A stretch of 20,028 nt of DNA. Source: a bacterium 42_11 (lineage in GTDB: Bacteria; Synergistota; GBS-1). Shown here piece after piece: positions 1 through 7,952 of the stretch. Where the stretch lies: assembly GCA_001508835.1 (NCBI GenBank), contig LGFB01000002.1, forward strand, positions 1 through 20,028. The letters run 5' to 3'. The notes beneath the pieces are model-generated. The model was not told the origin of the DNA. It saw nothing but the letters and a program-made list of their open reading frames with translations, and made no database searches. How positions within the stretch are numbered: position 1 is the first letter of the stretch; every line of letters begins with the position of its first letter. The position numbers were made by a program, and so were the translations under genes.

Positions 1-405
1 ATCCACCCTGTGAAGCTTTGCTCCGAAATTTGTAAAGTCAAGAGGCTCTTCCTCTCTTAAGAAAAGGTCATAAACCGCAAAGTTAACAAATTTTGAGATT
101 TCAAAGGCAGGTGCAATCTCACATCTCGACATCCTTAGCTCCTCAGGAAGCTCTCTATTTAACTTTTTAAGCACCTCTTCTGAAGACATCTCTCTCTCAA
201 GCTCTAAGTCTAAGTATTCCCTTAAGCCCTCAACACCGATTGGTAAGGGAATCCCTAACATAACCTTCATCTGTGGAGAAAAACCCAAGGTGTAACTTAC
301 AGGTATAGATGCCCTTCTTATGGCTTTTTTTAAAGAGTTAAGCCAATCAAGATGGGATATAAACCTAAAGGGACCGATTTTTCTGTATTCCAGCCGCAAT
401 CTCAT
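1..405 (-). CDS. TIGR03936/DUF2344 radical-SAM-linked protein (3' end cut off)
   Basis: The first 135 codons are visible and the rest lies beyond the window edge. The N-terminus reads MRLRLEYRKIGPFRFISHLD, followed by a basic segment (KKAIRRA) and a segment close to GFSPQMKVMLGIPLPIGVEG. This is the typical opening of the DUF2344 family, which is encoded next to, or fused with, TIGR03960 radical SAM proteins. No biochemical function is established for the family as far as I know. The ATG at 405 is supported because an in-frame TAA lies only two codons upstream. The gene overlaps the 3' end of the radical SAM gene by 41 bases, so the two are probably translationally coupled and act together. 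Ribosome binding looks weak (GTGGGGT upstream), which fits coupling. Family assignment is confident; function is unknown. Confidence 0.88.
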   Translation of the reverse strand, partial: MRLRLEYRKIGPFRFISHLDWLNSLKKAIRRASIPVSYTLGFSPQMKVMLGIPLPIGVEGLREYLDLELEREMSSEEVLKKLNRELPEELRMSRCEIAPAFEISKFVNFAVYDLFLREEEPLDFTNFGAKLHRVD

Positions 406-2164
406 TTTTTATACCCCACTTATGACAGACTCCACACAGTGAGCACGACCCAAACCTGCAATCCTCGGTAACTTTTCCCCTGATAGCCTTCCTATGCTCC
501 GATATAAGAAAGTCTTTTGATATTCCAATATCTATGAAGTCCCACGGCAAATCTTCAGAATAAGAAATCTTTCTTTGAGCATACCAGTAAGGGTCAAGCC
601 CTTCTTCCTCAAAAGAGGAAAACCATAAATCCATTTTCAGCGCTTCATTCCAGCCATCAAATCGCGCTCCCTTTTTCCATGCCCTTTCAATTACGGAAGC
701 GATCCTGCCGTCTCCCCGCGCTAAAACTGCCTCCAAAAAGCTAAGATTAACATCATGATAATGAACTTCTATATCCCTACCCTTTAAAGATCTTTTAATG
801 AACTTTAGATTCTCGCTGAGATAACTTAAACTGTACTGCCCCTCCCACTGAAAAGGAGTATGAGCTTTTGGAACAAAGGAGGCAAGACTAACGGAAAGAG
901 AAAATCTTCTATTAAACTTCTTCCCAAGCCTATGAATAGCCTTAACGAGGGACACCAAACCCCTTATGTCTTCATCGGTCTCAGTAGGCAATCCAACCAT
1001 AAAATAAAGTTTAACTCTATTCCAGCCCCTTTTAGATAGTTCCTCGACCGTTCTAAATATATCGCTTTCGGTCAGGTTTTTATTTATTACATTCCTAAGT
1101 CTTTGAGTTCCCGCCTCGGGTGCAAAAGTCAATGTAGTTTTTCTTCCCCCATTTATCATCTCATCAGCCAGCTTAATTGAAAAGGCATCCATCCTAAGCG
1201 AGGGAAGAGAAAAGGTTATCCTCATTCCTCTTTTATCCATCTCACTTTTTATAATTGCTAAGGCGCTTTCGATCATCGAATAATCACAGGAAGCCAAAGA
1301 AGTCAAAGACAACTCTTCATACCCCGTAGAACAAATTAAACTCTTAGCAAGATCAACAACTTTTTCTAAACTCCTCTCGCGAACAGGCCTGTATATCATA
1401 CCCGCTTGACAAAACCTACATCCTCGCGTACATCCTCTAAAAACTTCAATAGAAACTCTGTCGTGAACTATCTCGCTCCAAGGCACAAGGTCAACGCAAG
1501 GATAAAAGGCCTCGTTTAGGTCTGGAATTATATGCCTTTTAACAACTTTCTTATTGGAGATCAAGGGAACCCACAGCCAAGGAAACCTTTTATCCGCTTC
1601 TCTTAAAAACTCACTTCTCCTTAACCCATGTTTTTTACAATCTCTGTATAGCTTTAAAAGCTCTAAAAAGGATTCCTCTCCATCTCCTAATAGAAAACAA
1701 TCGAAGAACGGGGCATAAACCTGGGCAGTAAAGGCCCCTGGTCCCCCTCCAATTACTATAGGAGCATCCTCCTCTCTATCCTCCGCTCTTATAGGAATGC
1801 CACCAAGATCAAGCAAAGTCAGTATATTAGTAGCGTTCATCTCATACTGCAAGGTTATACCAACAAAGTCAAACTCCTTAAGAGGCTTAAAACTCTCAAA
1901 CGACCTAAGAAAGTCACCCTGACTCCTGATGTAAGACTCGGCATCTATCCAAGGGGAAAAAGCCCTCTCAACGGCAAGCCAGTAAAAACTATTGAGATAC
2001 CAGTAAAGTATTTTATAACCAAGGTAAGACATGCCTATCTCATAAGTATCTGGATAAGCCAAACAAACCTTAACTTCCGCCTTGTCCCAATCCTTTGAAG
2101 GGGTATTCCACTCCCTACCTATGTATCTCGATGGACGAGAAACATAAGAAAGCCATTCTACCAA
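365..2164 (-). CDS. Uncharacterised B12-binding-like/radical SAM protein, TIGR03960 type
   Basis: The protein has 599 residues. An N-terminal region (about 30-180) resembles the cobalamin-binding-like domain found in many radical SAM enzymes, with YPDTYEIGMSYLG and a glycine-rich IGGGPGAF. The radical SAM core follows, with its iron-sulfur motif CTRGCRFC at residues 245-252 (C245, C249, C252). A second cysteine cluster closes the protein (C569, C574, C577, C580) and could hold another cluster or a metal; that is inference. Length and layout match the TIGR03960 family, whose reaction is unknown to me. The TTG start at 2164 is preceded by a purine-rich GAGGGTGGAAG and overlaps the rodA stop by 7 bases; the DUF2344 partner starts inside its 3' end. 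In other bacteria this pair commonly lies near mre/min/rodA genes and ribonuclease G, so the neighbourhood is typical. Confidence 0.9.
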   Translation of the reverse strand: MVEWLSYVSRPSRYIGREWNTPSKDWDKAEVKVCLAYPDTYEIGMSYLGYKILYWYLNSFYWLAVERAFSPWIDAESYIRSQGDFLRSFESFKPLKEFDFVGITLQYEMNATNILTLLDLGGIPIRAEDREEDAPIVIGGGPGAFTAQVYAPFFDCFLLGDGEESFLELLKLYRDCKKHGLRRSEFLREADKRFPWLWVPLISNKKVVKRHIIPDLNEAFYPCVDLVPWSEIVHDRVSIEVFRGCTRGCRFCQAGMIYRPVRERSLEKVVDLAKSLICSTGYEELSLTSLASCDYSMIESALAIIKSEMDKRGMRITFSLPSLRMDAFSIKLADEMINGGRKTTLTFAPEAGTQRLRNVINKNLTESDIFRTVEELSKRGWNRVKLYFMVGLPTETDEDIRGLVSLVKAIHRLGKKFNRRFSLSVSLASFVPKAHTPFQWEGQYSLSYLSENLKFIKRSLKGRDIEVHYHDVNLSFLEAVLARGDGRIASVIERAWKKGARFDGWNEALKMDLWFSSFEEEGLDPYWYAQRKISYSEDLPWDFIDIGISKDFLISEHRKAIRGKVTEDCRFGSCSLCGVCHKWGIKNEIAAGIQKNRSL

Positions 2165-3249
2165 CTTCTTCCACCCTCTTTAGCAAATCTCCATCTATAA
2201 ACGCTTAAGACCAAACCGGCAGAAATAAAGAAGGAAAGGGTCGCACTCCCCCCGTAGCTGAAAAACGGCAATGGCAACCCCTTTACAGGAATAATACCCA
2301 CGGTCATCGCTATATTTACAAAAATATGCAAGAAGAAAAGAGAAATAACTCCACAAACTATATAAAAACCTTCTTTATCCTTCGCAAGAAGAGCCACCTT
2401 ATACATCCTCCACAATAGTAAAAGATAGAGGGAAAGTAGAACAACTACACCAACAAAACCAAACTCTTCTCCCCAAACACAGAAAATAAAATCCGTGTGA
2501 TGCTCTGGCAGGAATCTTAGTTTATGCTGAAGTCCCTTGAGAAAGCCGACTCCGAAAAGACCCCCTGAGCCCAAGGAAATCTTAGACTGAAGAAGGTTAT
2601 ACCCTACCCCTAAGGGATCATAATCCGGGTCCAAAAAAACGAGTAACCTTCTTTTCTGATAGTCCTTTAAGAACTCCCATAAAACAGGAAGAAAACCTAA
2701 GGAAGAAAAAGTGACGATAAAAAAATATTTCAAGTGAGAGGATGCTACAAACAAATATACCAGAAAGAGAAATAACATAACTACAGCGGTACCCAAATCC
2801 GGTTGCTTAGCTATAAGCAGAGCAGGAAGAAGTGCATACAAGCCAAGTTCAAAAACCTTTCCCCATGTTTTAACCTCTCCCCGCACCGAGAGAAGGCGAG
2901 AATAAAGCAAAATCATGACTGGTTTCATCAGTTCCGAAGGCTGAAAGGAAAACAAACCGATGGAAATCCACCTTTTTGCTCCTCCGGTACCCCTCCCGTA
3001 TACCAATACCAAAAGGAGAAGCACCAAGAAAAGGACGTAAAGGAAACTACTATATTTCATTAAGCGATGATAATCGTAAAAAGCAAAAAGGAAAAGACAA
3101 GTTAAACCTATTATATTCCAAATAAGCTGTTTATAAAAGAAGGTCTCCTTTTGTGGAATGGTTGCACTATATAAATTCAGTGTGCCTAACCCTACCAATA
3201 ACAAAATAACGCCAATAAGATAAAAATCTGTTTCCTTAAACCTAAACAA
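2158..3249 (-). CDS. rodA: Rod-shape SEDS glycosyltransferase RodA
   Basis: RodA polymerises lipid II into glycan strands in the cytoplasmic membrane, paired with the class B penicillin-binding protein PBP2 during side-wall growth. The 363-residue product is highly hydrophobic, with about ten membrane spans. It carries SEDS landmarks: AKRWI near residue 91, DPLGVGYN near 211, LPEHHTDF at 247-254 with D253 at the position of the catalytic aspartate, and the signature PFFSYGGSA near 328-336. Length is normal for RodA. The reading starts at TTG (3249) with GGAGAG eight bases upstream, inside the last codons of minE. I call it RodA rather than FtsW because it sits with minE, the mre genes and PBP2; sequence alone would not separate the two firmly. 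It overlaps the radical SAM gene downstream by 7 bases. Confidence 0.92.
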   Translation of the reverse strand: MFRFKETDFYLIGVILLLVGLGTLNLYSATIPQKETFFYKQLIWNIIGLTCLFLFAFYDYHRLMKYSSFLYVLFLVLLLLVLVYGRGTGGAKRWISIGLFSFQPSELMKPVMILLYSRLLSVRGEVKTWGKVFELGLYALLPALLIAKQPDLGTAVVMLFLFLVYLFVASSHLKYFFIVTFSSLGFLPVLWEFLKDYQKRRLLVFLDPDYDPLGVGYNLLQSKISLGSGGLFGVGFLKGLQHKLRFLPEHHTDFIFCVWGEEFGFVGVVVLLSLYLLLLWRMYKVALLAKDKEGFYIVCGVISLFFLHIFVNIAMTVGIIPVKGLPLPFFSYGGSATLSFFISAGLVLSVYRWRFAKEGGRSW

Positions 3250-3253
3250 GACT

Positions 3254-3535
3254 TTATCTCTCCAAGCTCCTTGAAGATGGCTTCCCTATCACAGGCACGC
3301 TAATAAAAAGAAATGTCTCTCCTTTTTCCCTTTTAACCTTCATTTCAACTCGATTCCTGTCATAGCTAACGTAATCTCTAAGCACCATAAGAATTCTATC
3401 CATCATCTCCATCATTTCACTTCTTGTAAGTTCCGCCCTATCATGTTTAAGCATTATCTCAAGCCTGCTTTTAGCTATCTGAGAAGAACGCTCTCCTTTC
3501 CTGAAAAAGTTCCTAAACAGGGAGAACAAGTTCAT
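3254..3535 (-). CDS. minE: Cell division topological specificity factor MinE
   Basis: MinE stimulates the MinD ATPase and drives MinCD away from midcell, which produces pole-to-pole oscillation and leaves midcell free for the Z ring. The 93-residue product has an N-terminal amphipathic stretch (MNLFSLFRNFF) suited to membrane contact. It is followed by the MinD-interacting segment SQIAKSRLEIMLKHDR and a C-terminal region ending EMKVKREKGETFLFISVPV that matches the dimerisation domain. Two starts compete. GTG at 3538 would overlap the minD stop as GTGA; ATG at 3535 shares one base with that stop (TGATG). I chose the ATG because GGTGGA then lies at a workable distance, whereas for GTG the spacing is too short. 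The gene follows minC and minD in the usual order. Confidence 0.93.
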   Translation of the reverse strand: MNLFSLFRNFFRKGERSSQIAKSRLEIMLKHDRAELTRSEMMEMMDRILMVLRDYVSYDRNRVEMKVKREKGETFLFISVPVIGKPSSRSLER

Positions 3536-4335
3536 CACCTTCCACCGAAAAGCTTAAAAAGCTTGCCCAAGAAGCCGGCGTCCTTCTTTGGTGAAAATTC
3601 TAACAAAGGAATATCCTCACCCTCCAGCCTTGCAACTATGTTTTTAAATGCCTTCGATGCTTCACTGTTTTCCCTTAATATGACAGGTTCTCCCTTATTA
3701 GTAGCCACTATAACCTCCTCATCTTCGGGAACTATTCCCAAAAGAGGAATAGCAAGTATATCTAAAACATCTCTAACGCCAAGCATGTCTCCCCTTTCAA
3801 CCATATCCGCCCTAAGTCTATTAATAATAAGCTGCGGTGTCCCCTTGCCCATAGCCTCGAGCAATCCTATAATTCTATCAGCATCCCTTACGGCAGAAAC
3901 TTCCGGAGTAGTTACCACTATACCTTTATCAGCTCCTATAGCAGCATTCCTAAAACCCGCCTCTATTCCAGCTGGGCTATCTATGAGCACATAATCAAAA
4001 ACCTCTCTAAGCTTAGAGCAAACTTCTATCATCTGCTCCGGCGAAACCGCTTCTTTCGTCCTTGTCTGAGCGGCAGGAAGCAAAAACAGATTTTCTACCC
4101 TCTTATCTCTCACAAGAGCCTGCTCAAGCCTACAGTTTCCCTCAACCACGTCAACAATATTGAAAACAACCCTATTTTCAAGCCCAAGAACAACGTCAAG
4201 ATTCCTCAACCCTATGTCAGCGTCGATAGTAACAACTCTTGAGCCCCTAAGAGCTAAACCTATTCCTAAATTAGCTGTAACGGTGGTCTTCCCTACTCCT
4301 CCTTTTCCAGAAGTTATAACATAAACCTCCCCCAT
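3535..4335 (-). CDS. minD: Septum site-determining ATPase MinD
   Basis: MinD is a membrane-associated ATPase of the ParA/MinD group that recruits MinC and is displaced by MinE. The 266-residue protein opens with the deviant Walker A motif GKGGVGKTT at residues 10-18, including the signature lysine K11 and K16. The segment TIDADIGLRNLD and the switch II stretch DSPAGIE follow, also typical. The C-terminus GFLGKLFKLFGGR is an amphipathic helix, the usual membrane-targeting sequence. The ATG at 4335 has a strong ribosome site (AGGAGGGTG). It begins four bases after the minC stop and its stop is shared with the minE start. Complete MinC, MinD and MinE together indicate an oscillating Min system rather than the DivIVA-tethered version. 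Confidence 0.96.
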   Translation of the reverse strand: MGEVYVITSGKGGVGKTTVTANLGIGLALRGSRVVTIDADIGLRNLDVVLGLENRVVFNIVDVVEGNCRLEQALVRDKRVENLFLLPAAQTRTKEAVSPEQMIEVCSKLREVFDYVLIDSPAGIEAGFRNAAIGADKGIVVTTPEVSAVRDADRIIGLLEAMGKGTPQLIINRLRADMVERGDMLGVRDVLDILAIPLLGIVPEDEEVIVATNKGEPVILRENSEASKAFKNIVARLEGEDIPLLEFSPKKDAGFLGKLFKLFGGR

Positions 4336-4339
4336 TTAA

Positions 4340-4972
4340 TCACCCTCCTCTAATAAGCTGAAAACTAACCTGGTCACCAGAAAGAACAACTAAAGCAGGT
4401 TTACCTTTTGAGAATTCCGATGGGAGCGAAATAACTTTATTTTTCATAACTAAAAGGGAAGGAGAAAGCTTCAATGCAGCAACCACAATATCTTTCTCAT
4501 GGCTATTCATACCCACATAGACACTTCCCCTTAAAGCTCCAAAAACCACAAGATTACCACCTACCTTAACCTCTGCCCCAGGGTTAATGTCTCCTATAAC
4601 TACAAGGCTTCCGTCGCACTGTAAGGAGCTTCCTGAACGCAAAGTGCCCATGTGAAAATAAGAAGAAACTCTACCCTCATCTACCGGATAAATCTGTGGA
4701 AGGTATTTCCTAATCACATCTCTCGTAAAAGGGTCAAATGCCTCTACACCAATTAGCTTCAAATAGGGTTTATCCTCAAAAAGCTTATCTACAGCCTCAT
4801 ATTCCTTTTCAGTGACCCTCCTATAACCGAGCTCTAAGAAAACCTTACCCTTGTCGAAAAAGGATAGGCTGAGCTTCTCCTTGAGCTCTTTTACTACCTC
4901 CTTCCAAGAAGCCTTATCATCTATTATTATCCTTATACCTCCCTTAGCCCCCTTTACCTTTATTGCTTCCAT
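4340..4972 (-). CDS. minC: Septum formation inhibitor MinC
   Basis: MinC, activated by MinD at the membrane, blocks FtsZ polymer assembly away from midcell. The 210-residue product has an N-terminal FtsZ-inhibiting domain (about 1-95, opening MEAIKVKGAKGGIRIIID) and a C-terminal beta-helix domain (about 103-205). The beta helix contains the family-typical run GDINPGAEVKVGGNLVVFG at 127-145, which serves dimerisation and MinD binding. The frame is open further upstream, to about 5041 inside the PBP2 gene, but ATG 4972 is the better start: GGGAGGT sits seven bases before it and family homology begins there. An ATG two codons earlier is only one base from that site. The gene overlaps the end of mrdA by 29 bases. 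Sequence conservation is weaker than for MinD, as usual for MinC. Confidence 0.93.
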   Translation of the reverse strand: MEAIKVKGAKGGIRIIIDDKASWKEVVKELKEKLSLSFFDKGKVFLELGYRRVTEKEYEAVDKLFEDKPYLKLIGVEAFDPFTRDVIRKYLPQIYPVDEGRVSSYFHMGTLRSGSSLQCDGSLVVIGDINPGAEVKVGGNLVVFGALRGSVYVGMNSHEKDIVVAALKLSPSLLVMKNKVISLPSEFSKGKPALVVLSGDQVSFQLIRGG

Positions 4973-6719
4973 ATGCATACCTCCCAAAGAAAAACTCCAA
5001 AACTTTCTTAGCCACCGGAACAGCAGCTGATCCGCCTGCACCTCCCTCTTCTATCAGAACAACGATAGCTATCTCTGGATTATCATAGGGAGCGAATCCC
5101 ATAAACCAAGCATATTCCTGACCACTAGGGTTCTGCGCACTACCGGTTTTGCCCGCCGCTCGTATAAAACTATCAGATAGAAGCTTAGCCGTCCCTTCAG
5201 TGACAGCCAACCTCATTCCCTTTTTAACTTCTTCTATAATACTTTTGGAAAAGGGAAGCTTACCACAGCTTTTTGGAGAAAACTCTTTAATCACATTACC
5301 ATCTCCATCCGTTAAAGCCTTGGCCAACATGGGCTGATATAGCATACCACCATTGGCTATAGCAGAAACGAAAGTTGCCATTTGAATAGGAGTAACAAGC
5401 AAAAAACCTTGACCTATCGATAGATTTACTGTGTCCCCAGGATACCAAAACTCTTTAAAATACTTTTCTTTCCATTCTGGTGTAGGAACGAAACCTTCAG
5501 ACTCAGAAGGAAGGTCTATGCCCGTTTTTCTTCCAAAGCCACAGTTTTCAGCATATTCCGCTATTTTTCTAACTCCCAGCTGAATACCCAAGTTATAAAA
5601 ATATACATTACATGAATGAGCTATCGCCCGATAAAGGTTGACAAACCCATGTCCCCCCTCTTTCCAACACTTAAAAACTCTATTTCCAACCTTCATAAAA
5701 CCGGAACAATAAAACTGCTGCTTCGGAGAAACTATTTTCTCGGACAGGGAAGCAAGAGCTACCAAGGTTTTAAAAAGAGACCCTGGAGGAAGCTCCGCTT
5801 GTACCGCTCGGTTATACATGGGTCGTAAAGGATCGCTTATAAAGCTTTTCCATTCCGATGGGGATACCCCCCAAACAAAATAATTAGGGTCATAAGAAGG
5901 TTTGGAAACCAAAGCCAAAACTGCCCCGTTCTTTGGGTTCATTAATATAACAGCTCCTCTTCTGTCGCCCAAAGCATCATAAGCTACCTTTTGAAGATGC
6001 TTATCTATATTCAGCAACAAATTAAAACCATTTTTAGGAAGAACCTCTTTGATGACAGAAACTCTTCTTCCCAAAGCATCAACCTCTATTTCCTGATAGC
6101 CGTCTACACCTCTTAGGTAATCTTCGTAGAGTTTTTCAAGACCGGTCTTCCCTATATGGTCTCCTCCTCTATATCCTTTACCGCTATAAAGCTTAAGCTC
6201 CGCCTCAGATATTTCAGCTGTATATCCTATAACATGAGAAAAAATTTCACCCCAAGGATAAAATCGCCTCGTATCTACCTCTAAATTTAAAACCCCTTGA
6301 GGCATTAACCACTCCCTTATATCTATTACTTGAGTGAGCGGCAAGCCATCAATTACAAGCACAGGCCAGTAGGTTGAATAAAATCTTCTTTTATAGTTCC
6401 TACAGAGCTCATCATAAGGAATCTTAAGCTCCCCAGATAGTTCTTTTAAAAAATCTTCAACGGAGGAATATCTTCCCTTTAAAGACGCGGGAACAAAAGA
6501 AAGCCCATAAGACGGCAGATTAAAAGCTAAAACAGATCCATTTCTATCATAAATCGTTCCTCTCGTAGCCTTAAGGAGAACCAACCTAACCCTATTTTCC
6601 TGCGCAGCAGCTTTATAGTGTCTCTCCATTAAAACCTGTATATACCATAACCTTGCAAGAAGAATAAGAAAAAATAAACAATAAACGGCCATCAACATAA
6701 GTAACCTGTTAAACCTCAA
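4944..6719 (-). CDS. mrdA: Penicillin-binding protein 2, elongasome transpeptidase
   Basis: PBP2 cross-links peptidoglycan during side-wall growth in complex with RodA. The 591-residue protein has one N-terminal membrane anchor (about 7-27) and a dimerisation/pedestal domain with RGTIYDRNG at 53-61. The penicillin-binding transpeptidase domain follows with all three catalytic motifs: S314-L-F-K317 (SxxK), S369-C-N371 (SxN) and K524-T-G526. These place it among active class B PBPs, and the context next to mreD and the min genes favours PBP2 (MrdA) over the septal PBP3. The TTG start at 6719 has AAGGA about four bases upstream and overlaps the end of mreD by 11 bases; family homology (membrane anchor) begins straight after it. 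The 3' end overlaps minC. Confidence 0.94.
   Translation of the reverse strand: MRFNRLLMLMAVYCLFFLILLARLWYIQVLMERHYKAAAQENRVRLVLLKATRGTIYDRNGSVLAFNLPSYGLSFVPASLKGRYSSVEDFLKELSGELKIPYDELCRNYKRRFYSTYWPVLVIDGLPLTQVIDIREWLMPQGVLNLEVDTRRFYPWGEIFSHVIGYTAEISEAELKLYSGKGYRGGDHIGKTGLEKLYEDYLRGVDGYQEIEVDALGRRVSVIKEVLPKNGFNLLLNIDKHLQKVAYDALGDRRGAVILMNPKNGAVLALVSKPSYDPNYFVWGVSPSEWKSFISDPLRPMYNRAVQAELPPGSLFKTLVALASLSEKIVSPKQQFYCSGFMKVGNRVFKCWKEGGHGFVNLYRAIAHSCNVYFYNLGIQLGVRKIAEYAENCGFGRKTGIDLPSESEGFVPTPEWKEKYFKEFWYPGDTVNLSIGQGFLLVTPIQMATFVSAIANGGMLYQPMLAKALTDGDGNVIKEFSPKSCGKLPFSKSIIEEVKKGMRLAVTEGTAKLLSDSFIRAAGKTGSAQNPSGQEYAWFMGFAPYDNPEIAIVVLIEEGGAGGSAAVPVAKKVLEFFFGRYAYGSNKGKGG
4979..4985 (-). promoter_or_regulatory. 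Ribosome binding site that fixes the minC start
   Basis: The minus strand reads GGGAGGT here, followed by ATG CAT ATG. The core GGAGG is seven bases from the second ATG (4972) but only one base from the first (4978), so the second ATG is the likely start. The site lies inside the last codons of mrdA. Confidence 0.7.
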
Positions 6720-7206
6720 GCTTCCTTAAACCACCCACCCTCATCAAAACCAATACAAAGCAGAATATTAAGGCATCAAGTAAAACCCTGCCTATTAGCA
6801 CAATAAAGCTAACATCATACTCAATTCCTAAAAGCCGATAAACCCCAAACTTGAAAAGCTGAAAAAATACCAGCGCCCCTATACCTAACAACACCATTTT
6901 GAAACCAAACTTAAAGCGAGCTTTCTTCGGGAAAAAGCTTAAAATGTAGCTTGCGCAAACCAGATAAAAGGAACTCAACCCAACGATAGACTGCCATCTA
7001 AGGTCTAACAATATACCCCCTAAAAAAGCGAAGAGCAAACCTTTTACTTCTTCCAAACAACACATGGACGCTATAATTACCACTACAGCAAGGTCGGGCG
7101 TCAAGAAGCCCAGAAAGGGAGATAAAGCACCCTCAACGCTCAAAGCCCCAAAAAGCAAAAAAAGCCAAAATATGAGAGATTCACCCCTCTTTAAGTATCC
7201 AAACAT
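6709..7206 (-). CDS. mreD: Rod shape-determining membrane protein MreD
   Basis: MreD is a small integral membrane component of the elongasome that works with MreC, RodA and PBP2. The 165-residue product is almost entirely hydrophobic, with about five predicted membrane spans. It includes the acidic, loop-breaking pattern common in MreD (SPFLGFLTPDLAVVVI near residues 29-44, GGILLDL near 63-69). Primary sequence is poorly conserved in this family, so the call relies on length, hydrophobic pattern and its place between mreC and mrdA. The ATG at 7206 lies 26 bases inside the mreC 3' end, with only a weak ribosome site (TTAGGT), suggesting coupling to mreC translation. Confidence 0.88.
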   Translation of the reverse strand: MFGYLKRGESLIFWLFLLFGALSVEGALSPFLGFLTPDLAVVVIIASMCCLEEVKGLLFAFLGGILLDLRWQSIVGLSSFYLVCASYILSFFPKKARFKFGFKMVLLGIGALVFFQLFKFGVYRLLGIEYDVSFIVLIGRVLLDALIFCFVLVLMRVGGLRKLEV

Positions 7207-7951
7207 ACCTAAGCTTACTAAAATCTTCGACCGGCTTAACCTTTATCTCCAACACATCCCCTCTCTTCGATACATTAACAACCTCTCCTATGGGAATACC
7301 CGCTGGTATCTTTTCCCCCATCCCTGCAGTAACTATCTCATCTCCCGTCGAAACGTCACCCTCCTCTGGAATGTAAAGAAGCTCGCAATAAGGGGTCCCC
7401 GTGCCTCTCAAAACTCCAAAGCTTCTTGACCTAACGACGAGAGCTCCTACCACAGAGCCATAAGAAGTTATAAGTTTAACCCTCGAAATTTTAGCGCCAA
7501 CCTCTATAACTTCTCCAATTAGACCCCTTTCTCCCAAAACAGCCATGCCAACAGCAACCCCATCTTCCATTCCCTTATCTACAACCATCTCGCCAAACCA
7601 TCTATCAGGAAAGCGGTAAACTACCTTGCAGGGGATAAATCCCTCCCTTGGAGAAATATCTCCATTGAGATTAGACCGCAAAAGGGAAAGCTGATATCTC
7701 AATAAGGCAACCTCTCTCTTTAACTCTTCGTTTTCACTAAGTAGGTCAGCCCGAAAATACAAAAAAGAAAAAAAATCCCTCACTTTAAAAAGCGGGAAAG
7801 ATATAACCTTTTCCACCGGAAGAGCCAAAGAAATATAATGGTTTTTGAGAAAGTCAATACCCGACCATCCTCTTAAACTCAAAGAAGCTAAAAAGAGAGA
7901 AGAAAAGAGAAGAACTCCAACCAAAAACCAGCCTTTAAAAACCCTCTCCAA
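7181..7951 (-). CDS. mreC: Cell shape-determining protein MreC
   Basis: MreC is a bitopic membrane protein that organises the elongasome outside the cytoplasmic membrane and activates PBP2. The 256-residue protein shows a short cytoplasmic start, one membrane span (about 8-25), a coiled-coil segment (about 67-93, SENEELKREVALLRYQLS) and the double beta-barrel domain. Within the barrel domain are family-typical runs such as VVDKGMEDGVAVGMAVL and GLIGEV. The TTG at 7951 follows the mreB stop with a single base between them, and GGGGAG lies about nine bases upstream within the mreB end. Length is near the family norm. Confidence 0.93.
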   Translation of the reverse strand: MERVFKGWFLVGVLLFSSLFLASLSLRGWSGIDFLKNHYISLALPVEKVISFPLFKVRDFFSFLYFRADLLSENEELKREVALLRYQLSLLRSNLNGDISPREGFIPCKVVYRFPDRWFGEMVVDKGMEDGVAVGMAVLGERGLIGEVIEVGAKISRVKLITSYGSVVGALVVRSRSFGVLRGTGTPYCELLYIPEEGDVSTGDEIVTAGMGEKIPAGIPIGEVVNVSKRGDVLEIKVKPVEDFSKLRYVWILKEG

Positions 7952-7952
7952 A

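Noticed and set aside
365..405. Frameshift joining the radical SAM and DUF2344 frames into one fusion gene
   Set aside because: Fusions of these families exist, but here the partner has its own ATG right after an in-frame TAA and the upstream protein has a complete C-terminal cysteine cluster, so two overlapping genes are more likely.
3443..3994. Plus-strand open frame of 183 codons across minE and minD
   Set aside because: It lies fully antisense to two clearly recognised genes, has serine/leucine-rich low-complexity content typical of a reverse reading, and shows no family motif or neighbouring plus-strand gene.
4973..5041. Upstream extension of minC by 23 codons
   Set aside because: GGGAGGT lies just before the ATG CAT ATG sequence, and MinC homology starts at MEAIKVKG; the extension is the shadow of the PBP2 C-terminus.
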